Source of the DNA: Verrucomicrobiota bacterium | GTDB taxonomy: Bacteria; Verrucomicrobiota; Verrucomicrobiia; Limisphaerales; UBA8199 | Assembly (NCBI GenBank): GCA_029974925.1 | Contig: JARKQH010000403.1 | Location: 1-58,320 of the forward strand | DNA: 58,320 bases | Direction: 5' to 3' | In this document: positions 26,563 through 35,419 of the stretch, one piece after another | Layout of the letters: the number at the start of each line of letters is the position of its first letter | How positions within the stretch are numbered: the first letter of the stretch is position 1 | Program-made: the position numbers and the translations under genes | The notes under the pieces: model-generated | What the model was told of the DNA's origin: nothing | The model's database searches: none | What the model saw: the letters and a program-made list of their open reading frames with translations, nothing else

Positions 26563-27593
26563 GTCGGCCTGGGGTTGGGAACCGGCGCTTTGTCCAACAG
26601 CGCGGCGGCTCGTTCCTGAATGATCTGCTCGCAGCGCGCGATTTCCTGCCGGCGCTGCCTGAGGGAGTCCTCGGCGATGGCTTGCAGATCGTCAATGTTG
26701 TAAAGGAACACGTTCTCCATCAGATTGACCTCCGGCTCGATGTCGCGGGGCACCGCGATGTCAATGAGGAACAAGGGACGGTTCCGGCGGAGGCGCATCA
26801 GGGGCTCGAGCCGGCTGCGGTCCAGAACATAGTGCGGCGCCGACGTGCTGCTGACGACGATGTCCACGGCCGCAAATTCGGCGGTCCAGTCCTCAAACGG
26901 GACGGCCCTTCCCCCGAGGGCCTCCGCCAGCGCGACGGCTTTCTCAGGCGACCGATTTGTCACCAGGATGGCGCCCGCCCCCCGGGAGAGCAACGCCCGC
27001 GCCGTCTTCTCGCTGGTATCGCCCGCCCCGATGACAAGCACGTTTTTCCGGGCGAGGTCGGAAAAGATTTTTTCCGCCAGCTCGACGGCAACGGAACCGA
27101 CCGAGACGCTGCCGCGCTGAATGTTGGTTTCGGTGCGGATTTGTTTGGCGACATTGAAGGCGCGCTGGAAGGCCTTGTTGAGCCGGGCCCCGGTGTGGCC
27201 GTTTTTCAAGGCCAGGTCGTAGGCTTTCTTGAGCTGGCCGAGGATTTCCGTTTCACCCACCACCATGGAGTCCAGCCCACAGGCCACTTTGAACAAGTGA
27301 TGCAGGCTTTGGGGTTCGACCAGGCGGTACAGCTCGTTGCCCACCGGCTGGTCGTATTGCCGTGAATCCACCAGCCACGCCTCGAGGCCCTGAAACACCT
27401 GCTGCGGTTCGCGCGAGGTGGCCGCGTAAATCTCCACCCGGTTGCAGGTCGAAAGAATCACCGCTTCCTCGGCGTGCCCGGTCTTTCGCAACGAATCCAG
27501 CGCTTCCGGCACGCCCGTCTCTGGAAAGGCAAAACGTTCCCGCACCGTTACGGGACAGGAATGATGACTCAAGCCAAGGACGATAATGGGCAT
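26559..27593 (-). CDS. hemA: glutamyl-tRNA reductase
   Basis: A 344-residue enzyme that reduces Glu-tRNA to glutamate-1-semialdehyde, the committed step of C5-pathway haem synthesis. The catalytic Cys sits in ILSTCNRVEIYA, the substrate-binding segment is VACGLDSMVVGETEILGQ, and the NADPH fold is NVLVIGAGDTSEKTARAL. The protein is shorter than many HemA proteins (about 420) because the C-terminal dimerisation helix region is reduced. It lies 63 bp downstream of the HemX-like gene and overlaps hemC. Confidence 0.95.
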   Translation of the reverse strand: MPIIVLGLSHHSCPVTVRERFAFPETGVPEALDSLRKTGHAEEAVILSTCNRVEIYAATSREPQQVFQGLEAWLVDSRQYDQPVGNELYRLVEPQSLHHLFKVACGLDSMVVGETEILGQLKKAYDLALKNGHTGARLNKAFQRAFNVAKQIRTETNIQRGSVSVGSVAVELAEKIFSDLARKNVLVIGAGDTSEKTARALLSRGAGAILVTNRSPEKAVALAEALGGRAVPFEDWTAEFAAVDIVVSSTSAPHYVLDRSRLEPLMRLRRNRPLFLIDIAVPRDIEPEVNLMENVFLYNIDDLQAIAEDSLRQRRQEIARCEQIIQERAAALLDKAPVPNPRPT

Positions 27594-27656
27594 CTCAGCA
27601 AGCGGGCGGTCCGGAGATGCTCCGGACGGCGGTCAGGAGGCCTGTTGGGAGCGCGC

Positions 27657-28484
27657 TCATGGGTTGTGCAGGGGGGAGAGGGCGTTGGTTCCCCAGAAGG
27701 TCAGCAGCACGAACGCGAAACTGCCCAGCGCGCCGAGCGCGAAACGCCGTCCGGTTTGGTCGAACACCCAACGCATCAGAATCAGTCCCAGATAAAGCAG
27801 CCAGACCAGGGCGGACCAGAGGACCTTGGGATCGGTGCGAAACGCCTGCGGATTCTGAAGATGCGTCAGACCCAGGGCGCCGATCGCCAGCCCAACCGTC
27901 AGCAACCCAAAACCCGCCACCAGCAACCGCCCCACCACCAACTCCAGCCGCTGAATGGGCGGCAGCAGCGAAAACACGGCTTGCAGCTTGTGAAACTTCA
28001 GATTCCGTTCCTGGGTCAGATACATCAGGGCGGCGACCGCGCTCAAACCAAAACAGCCATACGCCAGCGACAAGGACGCTGCGTGCAGGCTGGTCCAGAG
28101 CTTTGGCACTTCCGGCCGGGCGGCCTGCACCGTGTCCAGCCCCGGCATCAGCGCAAAAACGCCCACCGCAAAGAGCACGGGAGAAGCGAATGCGCCGAGA
28201 AACCGGACTCGCCGCCAAAGGCCGATCACCAGGTACACCGCGACAATCGTCCACGTCGAAAAGATCGTCGCCTCATAGAGGTTGGATACGGGGCAATGGT
28301 TCAGCCGGTAACCGCGAAGGAACATCGCGGCGGTGTGAAATCCAAATGCGAGCAACAGGAGGCAATAGACGATGCGATTGTGGTGACGAAAGCCCTGGCG
28401 CCAGAGAAAAATCGAGTAGATCATGCTTGCGCCGTAAACCATCACGGCAAGCATGAAAACATGGCGTTCTGTAAACCAGTCCAC
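27657..28484 (-). CDS. hemX: HemX/CcsA-like membrane protein
   Basis: A 275-residue integral membrane protein with about eight helices. It matches the cytochrome c assembly (CcsA/HemX) family, including the DPKVLWSALVWLLYLGLI segment and a Trp-rich last helix. It lacks the WWD haem-handling motif of true CcsA/ResC, and it is the first gene before hemA, as in the Bacillus hemAXCD cluster. HemX there limits HemA levels; an equivalent role is inferred. It starts at a GTG (28484-28482); no better ATG lies before the first helix. Confidence 0.8.
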   Translation of the reverse strand: MDWFTERHVFMLAVMVYGASMIYSIFLWRQGFRHHNRIVYCLLLLAFGFHTAAMFLRGYRLNHCPVSNLYEATIFSTWTIVAVYLVIGLWRRVRFLGAFASPVLFAVGVFALMPGLDTVQAARPEVPKLWTSLHAASLSLAYGCFGLSAVAALMYLTQERNLKFHKLQAVFSLLPPIQRLELVVGRLLVAGFGLLTVGLAIGALGLTHLQNPQAFRTDPKVLWSALVWLLYLGLILMRWVFDQTGRRFALGALGSFAFVLLTFWGTNALSPLHNP

Positions 28485-28561
28485 AGTCTCAAATTAGCCC
28501 GGGAGAGAGGGTCTGCAAGCCGTAAGTGCGCGGCGGCTGGCACAAGGCATGCCGCGGTTCT

Positions 28562-29965
28562 TCAGCTCAGCAAGGCGCGGCAGGCTGAACGCAGTTTGCG
28601 CAGGTTTGTTTCCGACCGGGCTTCGATGTAACAGCGAATCAACGGTTCGGTGCCGCTGGCGCGGAACGCAACCCACTCCCGGTTTGGCAACAAGTACTTG
28701 TAGCCGTCGGTGGTAATGAACTTCTCGACCTTGAACGAACCAATGCTTGCGAGCCCGCTGCCCAGCTTCGCCAGCAACGCTTCTTTGGTGTCGGGCTGGA
28801 TGCGAAGGTTGATGCGCTCGGTGTGAAACTCGCCGATTTGCTTTTCGAGGTCTTTCAAAATCCGGCCCAATGACTTGCCTTCGGCCGCCACCAGCTCCGC
28901 CATCAGGAGGCACGCCAGAATTCCGTCTTTCTCCGGCACATGACCTTTGACGCTGAGACCGCCGGACTCCTCGCCGCCCACGATAATCGGCTCGCTCTCC
29001 ATCAGTGCGCCAATGTATTTGAAGCCGACGGGGGTTTCATGCACCTTCACTCCCAACAGCTCGGCCACCGCGTCCACCTGGTGGCTCGTGGGCACGGTTC
29101 TCACCACCGCTCCGGTCCATTTGCGGTTCTTCCTCAGGTGATAGAGTGCCAGCGCCAGCACCTGGTTGGGCGTCAGCCAGGTGCCGTCCTTGTCCACAAT
29201 CCCGAAACGGTCCGCGTCGCCGTCCAACCCGAGCCCGAGTTGCGCTTTGCCGCTTCGAACAAACCGGCTTGCTTCCGCCATCCCTTCCGCATTGGGTTCC
29301 GGGTGGTGCCCCCCAAACAGCGGATTCAGCTCGTTATGAAAAACGGTGACTTTCGCCCCCGCCTCCGTTAGAAGCCGGTCAAGGTAGCCGTGGCCGGTTC
29401 CGTACATGAGCTCGACCGCAACTTTGAGGCGGGCCTTGCGAATGACGTCGAAATCCACCAGCTTCCGCAGTTGCTTGAAATAGGCCGGCTGCGGGTTGAT
29501 GGTCTTGCACGAAAAAGTTCCCACGACCGCCGCGTCGAAACTCCAATTCTCCGCCAGCCGCCGGGCGGCGTTCGCCTCGATCTGGCGGGTGACCTCGGGG
29601 TGCGCCGGTGCGCCGTTGCTGGTGGAGAACTTGAGCCCCTGGTACTCCGCCGGGTTGTGGCTGGCGGTCATATTGATGCCGCCGATGGCCTTCCGGACAC
29701 GGATGGTGTGAGCGATCACCGGCGTGGGGGTGTCGCGGTCGCACAACAGAGGGGTGAACCCGTTGCGCTCCAGAACCTCCGCGGCCGCCAGCGAGAATTC
29801 ACGTCCCAGGAAGCGCGTGTCGTAGCCCATGATCACTGTCCGGGATTTCGGCTCGGACAAGGTGGACAGGTAATCTGCAATGGCCTGCGTCGCCAGGCGC
29901 ACATTGTCGAAAGTGAAGTCCCGCGCGATCAGCCCGCGCCACCCGCTGGTTCCAAACTTGATCAT
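28562..29965 (-). CDS. phosphoglucomutase/phosphomannomutase-family alpha-D-phosphohexomutase
   Basis: A 467-residue cytosolic enzyme interconverting hexose 1- and 6-phosphates. All four signatures are present: the phosphoserine loop TASHNPAEYQG, the Mg2+ loop GLDGDADRFG, the sugar-binding loop GGEESGG and the phosphate-binding RASGTEPLIRCYIEA. Whether it prefers glucose, mannose or glucosamine phosphate cannot be told; the phosphoserine context TASHNP is more typical of PGM/PMM than of GlmM. It starts 4 bp after nuoA on the same strand. Confidence 0.93.
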   Translation of the reverse strand: MIKFGTSGWRGLIARDFTFDNVRLATQAIADYLSTLSEPKSRTVIMGYDTRFLGREFSLAAAEVLERNGFTPLLCDRDTPTPVIAHTIRVRKAIGGINMTASHNPAEYQGLKFSTSNGAPAHPEVTRQIEANAARRLAENWSFDAAVVGTFSCKTINPQPAYFKQLRKLVDFDVIRKARLKVAVELMYGTGHGYLDRLLTEAGAKVTVFHNELNPLFGGHHPEPNAEGMAEASRFVRSGKAQLGLGLDGDADRFGIVDKDGTWLTPNQVLALALYHLRKNRKWTGAVVRTVPTSHQVDAVAELLGVKVHETPVGFKYIGALMESEPIIVGGEESGGLSVKGHVPEKDGILACLLMAELVAAEGKSLGRILKDLEKQIGEFHTERINLRIQPDTKEALLAKLGSGLASIGSFKVEKFITTDGYKYLLPNREWVAFRASGTEPLIRCYIEARSETNLRKLRSACRALLS

Positions 29966-29969
29966 ACGC

Positions 29970-30359
29970 TCAATGCTTCCAATCGAAGGCTTCCTTCTTC
30001 ACCGCGTAGATGTAGCCCACCAGCAGCACCCCCAGAAACGTCAGCATCGCGCCCAGAATCAGGCCCGCCTGGTCCGCCAGCATGTCCCGGTAAACCACCG
30101 CCCAAGGGTACAAGAACACCACCTCAATATCGAAGAGGATGAACAGCATCGCCACGAGGTAGAATTTGATGGAGAGCCGGCTGCCGCCCCCGCCGGCCGG
30201 CAACATCCCGCATTCATACGCCGTGTCCTTGATCTTCGAACGCCGGCCTTTCTTGCCCAACAGAACCGACCCGATCAACATCCCCGCCGAGAAAACCACC
30301 GCCAGAATCCCCAGCAGCAGCACCGGCAAATATTGTTTCAGTTCTTCGGACAATTCCAT
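29970..30359 (-). CDS. nuoA: NADH-quinone oxidoreductase subunit A (isolated)
   Basis: A 129-residue membrane subunit of respiratory complex I with three helices and the two family signatures: YECG in the first loop and FLYPWAVVYRDM after FDIEVV. NuoA helps form the quinone-tunnel region. No nuoB or other complex I gene is beside it; instead a phosphohexomutase follows after 4 bp. In most genomes nuoA begins the nuo operon, so the rest of the operon must be elsewhere or complex I subunits are scattered. Confidence 0.93.
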   Translation of the reverse strand: MELSEELKQYLPVLLLGILAVVFSAGMLIGSVLLGKKGRRSKIKDTAYECGMLPAGGGGSRLSIKFYLVAMLFILFDIEVVFLYPWAVVYRDMLADQAGLILGAMLTFLGVLLVGYIYAVKKEAFDWKH

Positions 30360-30497
30360 GCGCGGGAATTTACGGGCGGCGGTCGAATTGGCAAGCGGAA
30401 AGCCCCTGAAAGCCCCGGTTGCAACGCGCCGGGATTCGGGCGGTGAGGGCGGCCTTTGAGGGGGAAACCGCGGGCAGGCGTCGCCGCGCGCGGGGGC

Positions 30498-30525
30498 TTG
30501 ACTTTCCCGAGGGGAGTGGTAGCCT
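30498..30525 (+). promoter_or_regulatory. possible sigma-70-type promoter for the DUF2330-like gene
   Basis: TTGACT (30498-30503), a 16-nt spacer and TAGCCT (30520-30525), 12 bp before the start codon. The -35 box is good but the -10 box matches only three of six positions, and the distance to the ATG is short. Confidence 0.2.
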
Positions 30526-30537
30526 TGGCCGCGAGGG

Positions 30538-32241
30538 ATGCGACGGTTGCTGGCAACTTTGACGTTGGTCTTGCTGCCGCTGCTTGCGGCGGCCGACGGA
30601 AAGGTCTATGTCACCACCGCCGTGGCCAGCCCTGTTAACATCCCGGACCAAAGAGCCTTGATCCACTTCACCAACGGCGTGGAACGGCTGGTCATCGAAA
30701 CACGATTTACCTCGGCGGGCACCCACTTTGCCTGGGTGCTGCCACTGCCCCGCCAACCCGTCATCGAAGAGGCGACCCCAGGCTTGTTTCCTACCTTGCA
30801 GTATTTGTTTCAGCCGCGCGTCGAGCACGCCGTGCCCCGGTACTTCATTGGGGTCTGCTGCTGCCTGGGCCTGGTTTACCTTCTTTTGTTTGTCCGGCCT
30901 CAACGGCCGGTCCATTGGCTGGACCTGGCCGCCTGTCTGTTGGTCGCTGGTTCCCTCGGACTGGTGGACCCGGCCTTGGGGACCCTCACGGGTGTCGCGT
31001 TGGCCGCCTCGATTGCTGCCGTCCGGGTTTTCAAAACCACGGCACTGACCATTCTTTTCCTGATCCTGATTTATTTCGTGTTGCTGGCCATGATGTTCCC
31101 GGCGCTGGGACGCGCCCAAGCGGGCGCAATCGCGTCGTCGCATCCGGCCGTCTCGATTCTTGAACGCAAGATCGTTGGCGCATTTGAAATCACCACCCTT
31201 GCGTCCGAGGACGCCAGTGCCCTCGGCAGGTGGCTGCGCGATCAGGGCTTTGGCGTCTCGACCAACAGCGAACGGGTGATTGCCGATTACGTCAGACAGC
31301 AATGGGTATTTGTCGCGGCAAAACTGAATCGCGGGTCAAACCATGCCGCTTCCGAAACCACGACCATCCATCCCTTGTCCTTCACCTTTCCCACCGCCAG
31401 GCCCCTTTACCCGATGCGGCTTACGGGCGTGGACAATGGCCCCGTCAGTGTTGAGTTGTTTGTTTTTGGACCTGACCGGGCGCAGGCGCGGGGATTCGAG
31501 GTCAAGGATTGCGTTCAGCCGGATTACCCTCCGCCGCCCTCTGACTGGACAAGTCGAAAGTCTGAAAGGATAGCCATCGTGCATCCCTTGCTCCGAAAGT
31601 GGGTTGAGGGCGCGCCGGTGGCTACACGCTTGACCAGCACCCTCGCTCCGGAGGCCATGCGGGAGGACGTGGTCATCAACTGGGTTCCTTTCTCCAAACA
31701 GCGGGCGCGCCTCTACAGCCCGGCCGGTGCGCGAGTGCGCGCCTTCAATTGGGCCAGTGGGGTGTTCGCTGCGGGACTGCTGGCGGCATGCGGCGTCTCC
31801 TACAGGCGCAAGGCGTTGATCTGCCGGTTCCCCTCACTGACTTGGGCCCTGGCCGCCCTGGTTCTTTTCACCGGTGCCTTCATCTATCTTGCCTCGCCCA
31901 AGGTCGAGGTGCGGTTGGTTAAAGCACCCGCAGTTCGGGCCCGCCTCAGCGTGGAAAGTGTGGGACGGTCATTAACGGACGGGGCTCACCCGGACCCGGC
32001 GGTGCTTTCTGCCGAAGCGCGAGAGCTCCTTCGCAACATGCACGGCATGGCCGGCATGGGGTCCGAAAACGTGCTGCTTGGCGGCGAGATTCGCGAGGAA
32101 GACTCTCCCGGCAATTACACCATTCGGCGTGGCGGAGGTGGCGTCGAATTCGTGACGTACGATTTGTGGGGCGCCGAGCATGTCCTTCGAACGATTCCCC
32201 TGCGACCCGAGTCCAGTTTGACGACGGAGGACCGTGAATAG
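30538..32241 (+). CDS. DUF2330-like secreted/membrane protein
   Basis: A 567-residue protein with a signal peptide (LLATLTLVLLPLLAAADG), then a DUF2330-like segment (IPDQRALIHFTNGVERLV and HFAWVLPLP). Four membrane segments lie between about residues 100 and 190, and two more at about 402-421 and 433-453. The DUF2330 fold is thus split by membrane helices, with a second extracytoplasmic region at about 190-400. Function is unknown in this family. It is transcribed away from nuoA across a 178-bp divergent region and converges on the 592-residue membrane protein. Confidence 0.65.
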   Translation: MRRLLATLTLVLLPLLAAADGKVYVTTAVASPVNIPDQRALIHFTNGVERLVIETRFTSAGTHFAWVLPLPRQPVIEEATPGLFPTLQYLFQPRVEHAVPRYFIGVCCCLGLVYLLLFVRPQRPVHWLDLAACLLVAGSLGLVDPALGTLTGVALAASIAAVRVFKTTALTILFLILIYFVLLAMMFPALGRAQAGAIASSHPAVSILERKIVGAFEITTLASEDASALGRWLRDQGFGVSTNSERVIADYVRQQWVFVAAKLNRGSNHAASETTTIHPLSFTFPTARPLYPMRLTGVDNGPVSVELFVFGPDRAQARGFEVKDCVQPDYPPPPSDWTSRKSERIAIVHPLLRKWVEGAPVATRLTSTLAPEAMREDVVINWVPFSKQRARLYSPAGARVRAFNWASGVFAAGLLAACGVSYRRKALICRFPSLTWALAALVLFTGAFIYLASPKVEVRLVKAPAVRARLSVESVGRSLTDGAHPDPAVLSAEARELLRNMHGMAGMGSENVLLGGEIREEDSPGNYTIRRGGGGVEFVTYDLWGAEHVLRTIPLRPESSLTTEDRE

Positions 32242-32314
32242 CACGCCGCGCCGACAGTCAACAAGGCGCGGCAGGCCCGCGGCGGCTTTCCCGTCCGAAG
32301 GCTCGGACCCGGGT

Positions 32315-34093
32315 TCAGCGGGACGGATAGCGCCAAACCCAGTCACCTTTGGTGGGATCGGCCCGGCCGCTTTTGTTGAATTCAATTTTGCCCCCCTCAT
32401 CGGTCCGGTTCCACCCCACCGAGTAGAGCACGAACTGGTGCTCGGTGGCGAGGTGGTATCGCAGGGGCTGGCCGTCAATCAGGTCATGCGGCAGGGGGTC
32501 AATGAATCGGGGAGCCAGGGCCGCAAGCGTTTCAGGATATCGGCCATTCGCCAGGCGGTATCGCTCCAAGGCACAGGCCACCCGCGCCTGATCAATATAC
32601 GACTGGATCTGCGCATTCTTTTGCGCAACTCCCGCCATGCCCGGCAGCAACAGGCTTGCAAAGATATTATAGGGGTTCCGTCGTGAAAGCCGCCGCTCCA
32701 TGAGAGACCTGAACTGACTTACAATTTCCGGCCGCACCAGCCGTGATTTGGGGTCAACGGCAACCAGCAGGCAACTCCGGTAGAGCTGACCGATGGCGTA
32801 TTTGTTTTGGTCGAACCAACCCGACGGAACGAGCTGGAACACTGCCGCCCCCAAAGACTTTTCCCAAGGAGCGGGCTCCCCGGATTCGGCGCCGGGCACT
32901 CCCTCGCTGAAGATTTTCTGCCAGCCAACTTTGCGCGCGTAATCAATCGTCCAGAGACTCAGGGCGCGTTCTCCGCGCATGGCAAAATGGTAATCAGCCA
33001 GAAAGTCAAGCCGGACCAGCTCACCCTCCAGTGATGCCAGGTCCGCCTCCGTCCAGCACCGGTCGTTGAGGCCCTCCCACACTGGCTGCAAGGCGATTTG
33101 CACCATGGCCGCCCGCACCAGGTGTGAGATGAGGAACGGCTCGTGCCGAAGGTATTCCGTGATGCGCACCAGGGCCCGAATGTCCTCGAGGGCTGTGGGG
33201 CGGTCGCCGGCTTTCAGCGCGGCGGTCGCGTGCAGTGAAAGGTAGGTGGCGCAGCCGCGCATCCGTGCCAAATGCGGCAGCAGGGCCGCGATGCCCGCGT
33301 CGTAATTCACCCAGAAACGGCCGTGTGGGCGCCGCGCGGTTTCAATCAGCAGTTGGCGGTTTTGTTCGAAGCGGCTGAGCGCCAGGAGCACGTCCTTGGC
33401 CGGACTTTGCGGGCTGGCGGCGACCAGGAAATAATTGGTCGAGGTGCCGTTGGCGGCGGCGAACAGGTTGTTGCTGCCGCGATAGAACGCCTGCCAGGCG
33501 GCCAAATCCACCGGCGTCGCCTCCTGCCAGCCACCGTAGCGAGGCGCTTCCCGGCCCTCGGGTCCATAGATGTCGAAAAGGGTTCGCTTGCTCGACGGAT
33601 CCTCGTCGCCGGTTCCCGAAGGGGGGGGCTGAGCGGACCGGAGGTCGCTCCAAAGGGGGCTCGCAAAAAAATTCTCCTGCTCGGGTACGGGGGGCGGGAC
33701 ATAGGCCGAAAGGTCAAATCGTTCGCCCAAGGCCTCCTCGCTTCGCTTGAACTCGAGCCAGGCCCGGCGGCCGCGCCAGTTCTCGACGGCATACAACAGA
33801 GCAACGAGGGTAGCCAGGCACAGAGCGACGAAAAAACGGTAGCGCAGCAACCAGGCAAGGCCCCGGCGAACCGGCGGTATCCAGGCCAGAACAAAGCAGG
33901 GCAGACTCACCAGGAAGCCCAACGCGAAACCCAGCGCCGCAAATGCCAGCGGCACGTTTGGCTGCGACAACACAGTGCCCCCTGTCACCAGGGTGCCGAT
34001 CAACCCGCACACGCTTAGCAAGGCCAGCCAGAAGAAAAAGTGACGGGGCTCGGTCCACGCCCGCTGGAGGATTTCGTTCAGGCTCTTTTTCAT
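32315..34093 (-). CDS. membrane protein with pseudopilin-like C-terminal domain
   Basis: A 592-residue protein of unknown function. Three membrane helices lie at about residues 18-42, 49-71 and 87-106, then a long soluble region made mostly of helices, and finally ALERYRLANGRYPETLAAL with YSVGWNRTDEGG near the end. That final pattern resembles the C-terminal domain of type II secretion pseudopilins and recurs in many uncharacterised Verrucomicrobia/Planctomycetes proteins. Its ATG overlaps the stop of the anti-sigma gene (ATGA), so it is probably the output or the sensed partner of the sigma/anti-sigma pair. A role in envelope sensing is inferred from that context only. Confidence 0.65.
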   Translation of the reverse strand: MKKSLNEILQRAWTEPRHFFFWLALLSVCGLIGTLVTGGTVLSQPNVPLAFAALGFALGFLVSLPCFVLAWIPPVRRGLAWLLRYRFFVALCLATLVALLYAVENWRGRRAWLEFKRSEEALGERFDLSAYVPPPVPEQENFFASPLWSDLRSAQPPPSGTGDEDPSSKRTLFDIYGPEGREAPRYGGWQEATPVDLAAWQAFYRGSNNLFAAANGTSTNYFLVAASPQSPAKDVLLALSRFEQNRQLLIETARRPHGRFWVNYDAGIAALLPHLARMRGCATYLSLHATAALKAGDRPTALEDIRALVRITEYLRHEPFLISHLVRAAMVQIALQPVWEGLNDRCWTEADLASLEGELVRLDFLADYHFAMRGERALSLWTIDYARKVGWQKIFSEGVPGAESGEPAPWEKSLGAAVFQLVPSGWFDQNKYAIGQLYRSCLLVAVDPKSRLVRPEIVSQFRSLMERRLSRRNPYNIFASLLLPGMAGVAQKNAQIQSYIDQARVACALERYRLANGRYPETLAALAPRFIDPLPHDLIDGQPLRYHLATEHQFVLYSVGWNRTDEGGKIEFNKSGRADPTKGDWVWRYPSR

Positions 34094-34683
34094 ATCATAA
34101 ATCTTTCAAGTACAGAAGGTTGGATTGCGGATGAATCCGTCCGAGGTCCCGGCGGGACTGGTTCGCCTTCGCCGGCTTTTGAGGACGCGACCGATTCGGC
34201 AAAATCCGCCATTAACAGGCGCTTTTGCCACAAGGCCATCCGCATTTCGGCAGCGGAAGGCGTGGGCGCCGCCGCGCCGGGCGGTGCCGCCGGTTCGCGC
34301 GCCGCGCCGTGCAGGGACAGGATCACGACCCACACCGCCGCCAGGCCGGCCCACGCTGCCGGTGATGGCCGCAAAGCGGTCCGGAGGTATTGGCTTAGGC
34401 TTGCCCACCGCGGGCGGATTCCGCGTGAGGCCGAAGGGCGCGGAGCCGGCGCGTTCTTGGGGGAGGACAGCACCTGTTCCTCAATGGCTCTCCACAGGGC
34501 GCTGGTCTCTTGACGTTGCCTGAGGCGAGCCATGATGGGTGTGTCGAGTGCCTTCCGACTGGCGAACTCGCGCGCGCACTCCGCGCAGCTCTCCAGGTGC
34601 TGCTCGACTTCCACCGTTGTCCGCGCGTCCAATTCGGAATCCAACCACGCATCGTACAGGCGCTGAATCTCGTCACAGTTCAT
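34090..34683 (-). CDS. zinc-finger (ZAS/HC2) transmembrane anti-sigma factor
   Basis: A 197-residue protein. The N-terminus starts MNCDEIQRLYDAWLDSEL and carries the zinc motif HLESCAEC (HxxxCxxC) of anti-sigma domains. After a helical region comes one membrane helix (AWAGLAAVWVVILSLHG, about residues 107-123) and a Pro/Ala-rich periplasmic tail. This fits a membrane-bound inhibitor of the ECF sigma factor encoded directly upstream (stop of the sigma gene 2 bp before this ATG). The start at 34683 has AAGGAGAA 6-7 nt upstream. Release would require a signal at the membrane or periplasm. Confidence 0.88.
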   Translation of the reverse strand: MNCDEIQRLYDAWLDSELDARTTVEVEQHLESCAECAREFASRKALDTPIMARLRQRQETSALWRAIEEQVLSSPKNAPAPRPSASRGIRPRWASLSQYLRTALRPSPAAWAGLAAVWVVILSLHGAAREPAAPPGAAAPTPSAAEMRMALWQKRLLMADFAESVASSKAGEGEPVPPGPRTDSSAIQPSVLERFMI

Positions 34684-34685
34684 AG

Positions 34686-35264
34686 TCAGTTCTCCTTGCG
34701 AAGTTTGGTGCCGGGATGGCAACGGCCTAACAGGAGACGCATCTTCTGTCTGGCCCGGGCAAGGTTGCCCATGACGCTCCCCAACGGAATGCCCAGGGTG
34801 TCGCTGATTTCGCGGTACCGCAGTTCGCCAATGGCGCGCAACAAGAGAACCGCTCGTTCCGTGTCGGTCAAAGTCCTCAGGCCGGCGGTAAGCGCCGGCT
34901 CCAGGACCTTGTCCAACTCCGCTTCGGAGATCGGCGCGGCCCCGTTGAGCCTTGGCGGGTCTCCGGCCGCAAGCTGCTCCAATTCCTCCGGCTCAAGTTG
35001 GAATTCGTGACGGGCCAGGCGCACGCGCTTCCGATTGATGGCCAATGCCTCCCGGGTCACGATTTGGAACATCCACGCCCGGAAACTTGCCCCCTCGCGA
35101 TACCGATCAAATGCGGCAAAACCCCGTAACACCGCGTTCTGCAGTGCGTCGGGAGCCTCCTGAGGTTCCCAGACCAGACGCCGACAATAGTTCTCCAGGT
35201 CCTGCTCGATGGGCTTGACCAGGGCCAGGAATCGGTCGGCGTCGCTTGTCCCGGGTTCGCTCAT
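34686..35264 (-). CDS. ECF-type sigma factor
   Basis: A 192-residue sigma factor with region 2 (DALQNAVLRGFAAFDRYR, then FRAWMFQIVTREALAINR) and region 4 (LRYREISDTLGIPLGSVMGN, a helix-turn-helix). There is no region 1 or 3, as usual for the group. It is the first gene of a three-gene operon with its likely anti-sigma factor and a membrane protein. Autoregulation is common in this class; no ECF-type promoter was clear in the 155 bp upstream. Confidence 0.92.
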   Translation of the reverse strand: MSEPGTSDADRFLALVKPIEQDLENYCRRLVWEPQEAPDALQNAVLRGFAAFDRYREGASFRAWMFQIVTREALAINRKRVRLARHEFQLEPEELEQLAAGDPPRLNGAAPISEAELDKVLEPALTAGLRTLTDTERAVLLLRAIGELRYREISDTLGIPLGSVMGNLARARQKMRLLLGRCHPGTKLRKEN

Positions 35265-35419
35265 GTTTTCTCTTTCTGTTTAGATAAAGCCGGCTCCCCC
35301 TCGTTTTATTACAGTTTTCTTTCGATTTTTGTTGGATGCCGCCTCCGACCATTTCGGATGCCGCCCCCCAAATTGCCTGTTGCCCAACGCGATTCATGCC
35401 CTTCCGCAGACGGCGGCCC

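Noticed and set aside
27657-28484. True CcsA/ResC cytochrome c maturation factor
   Set aside because: The WWD haem-handling motif is missing and the gene precedes hemA, so HemX is the better call.
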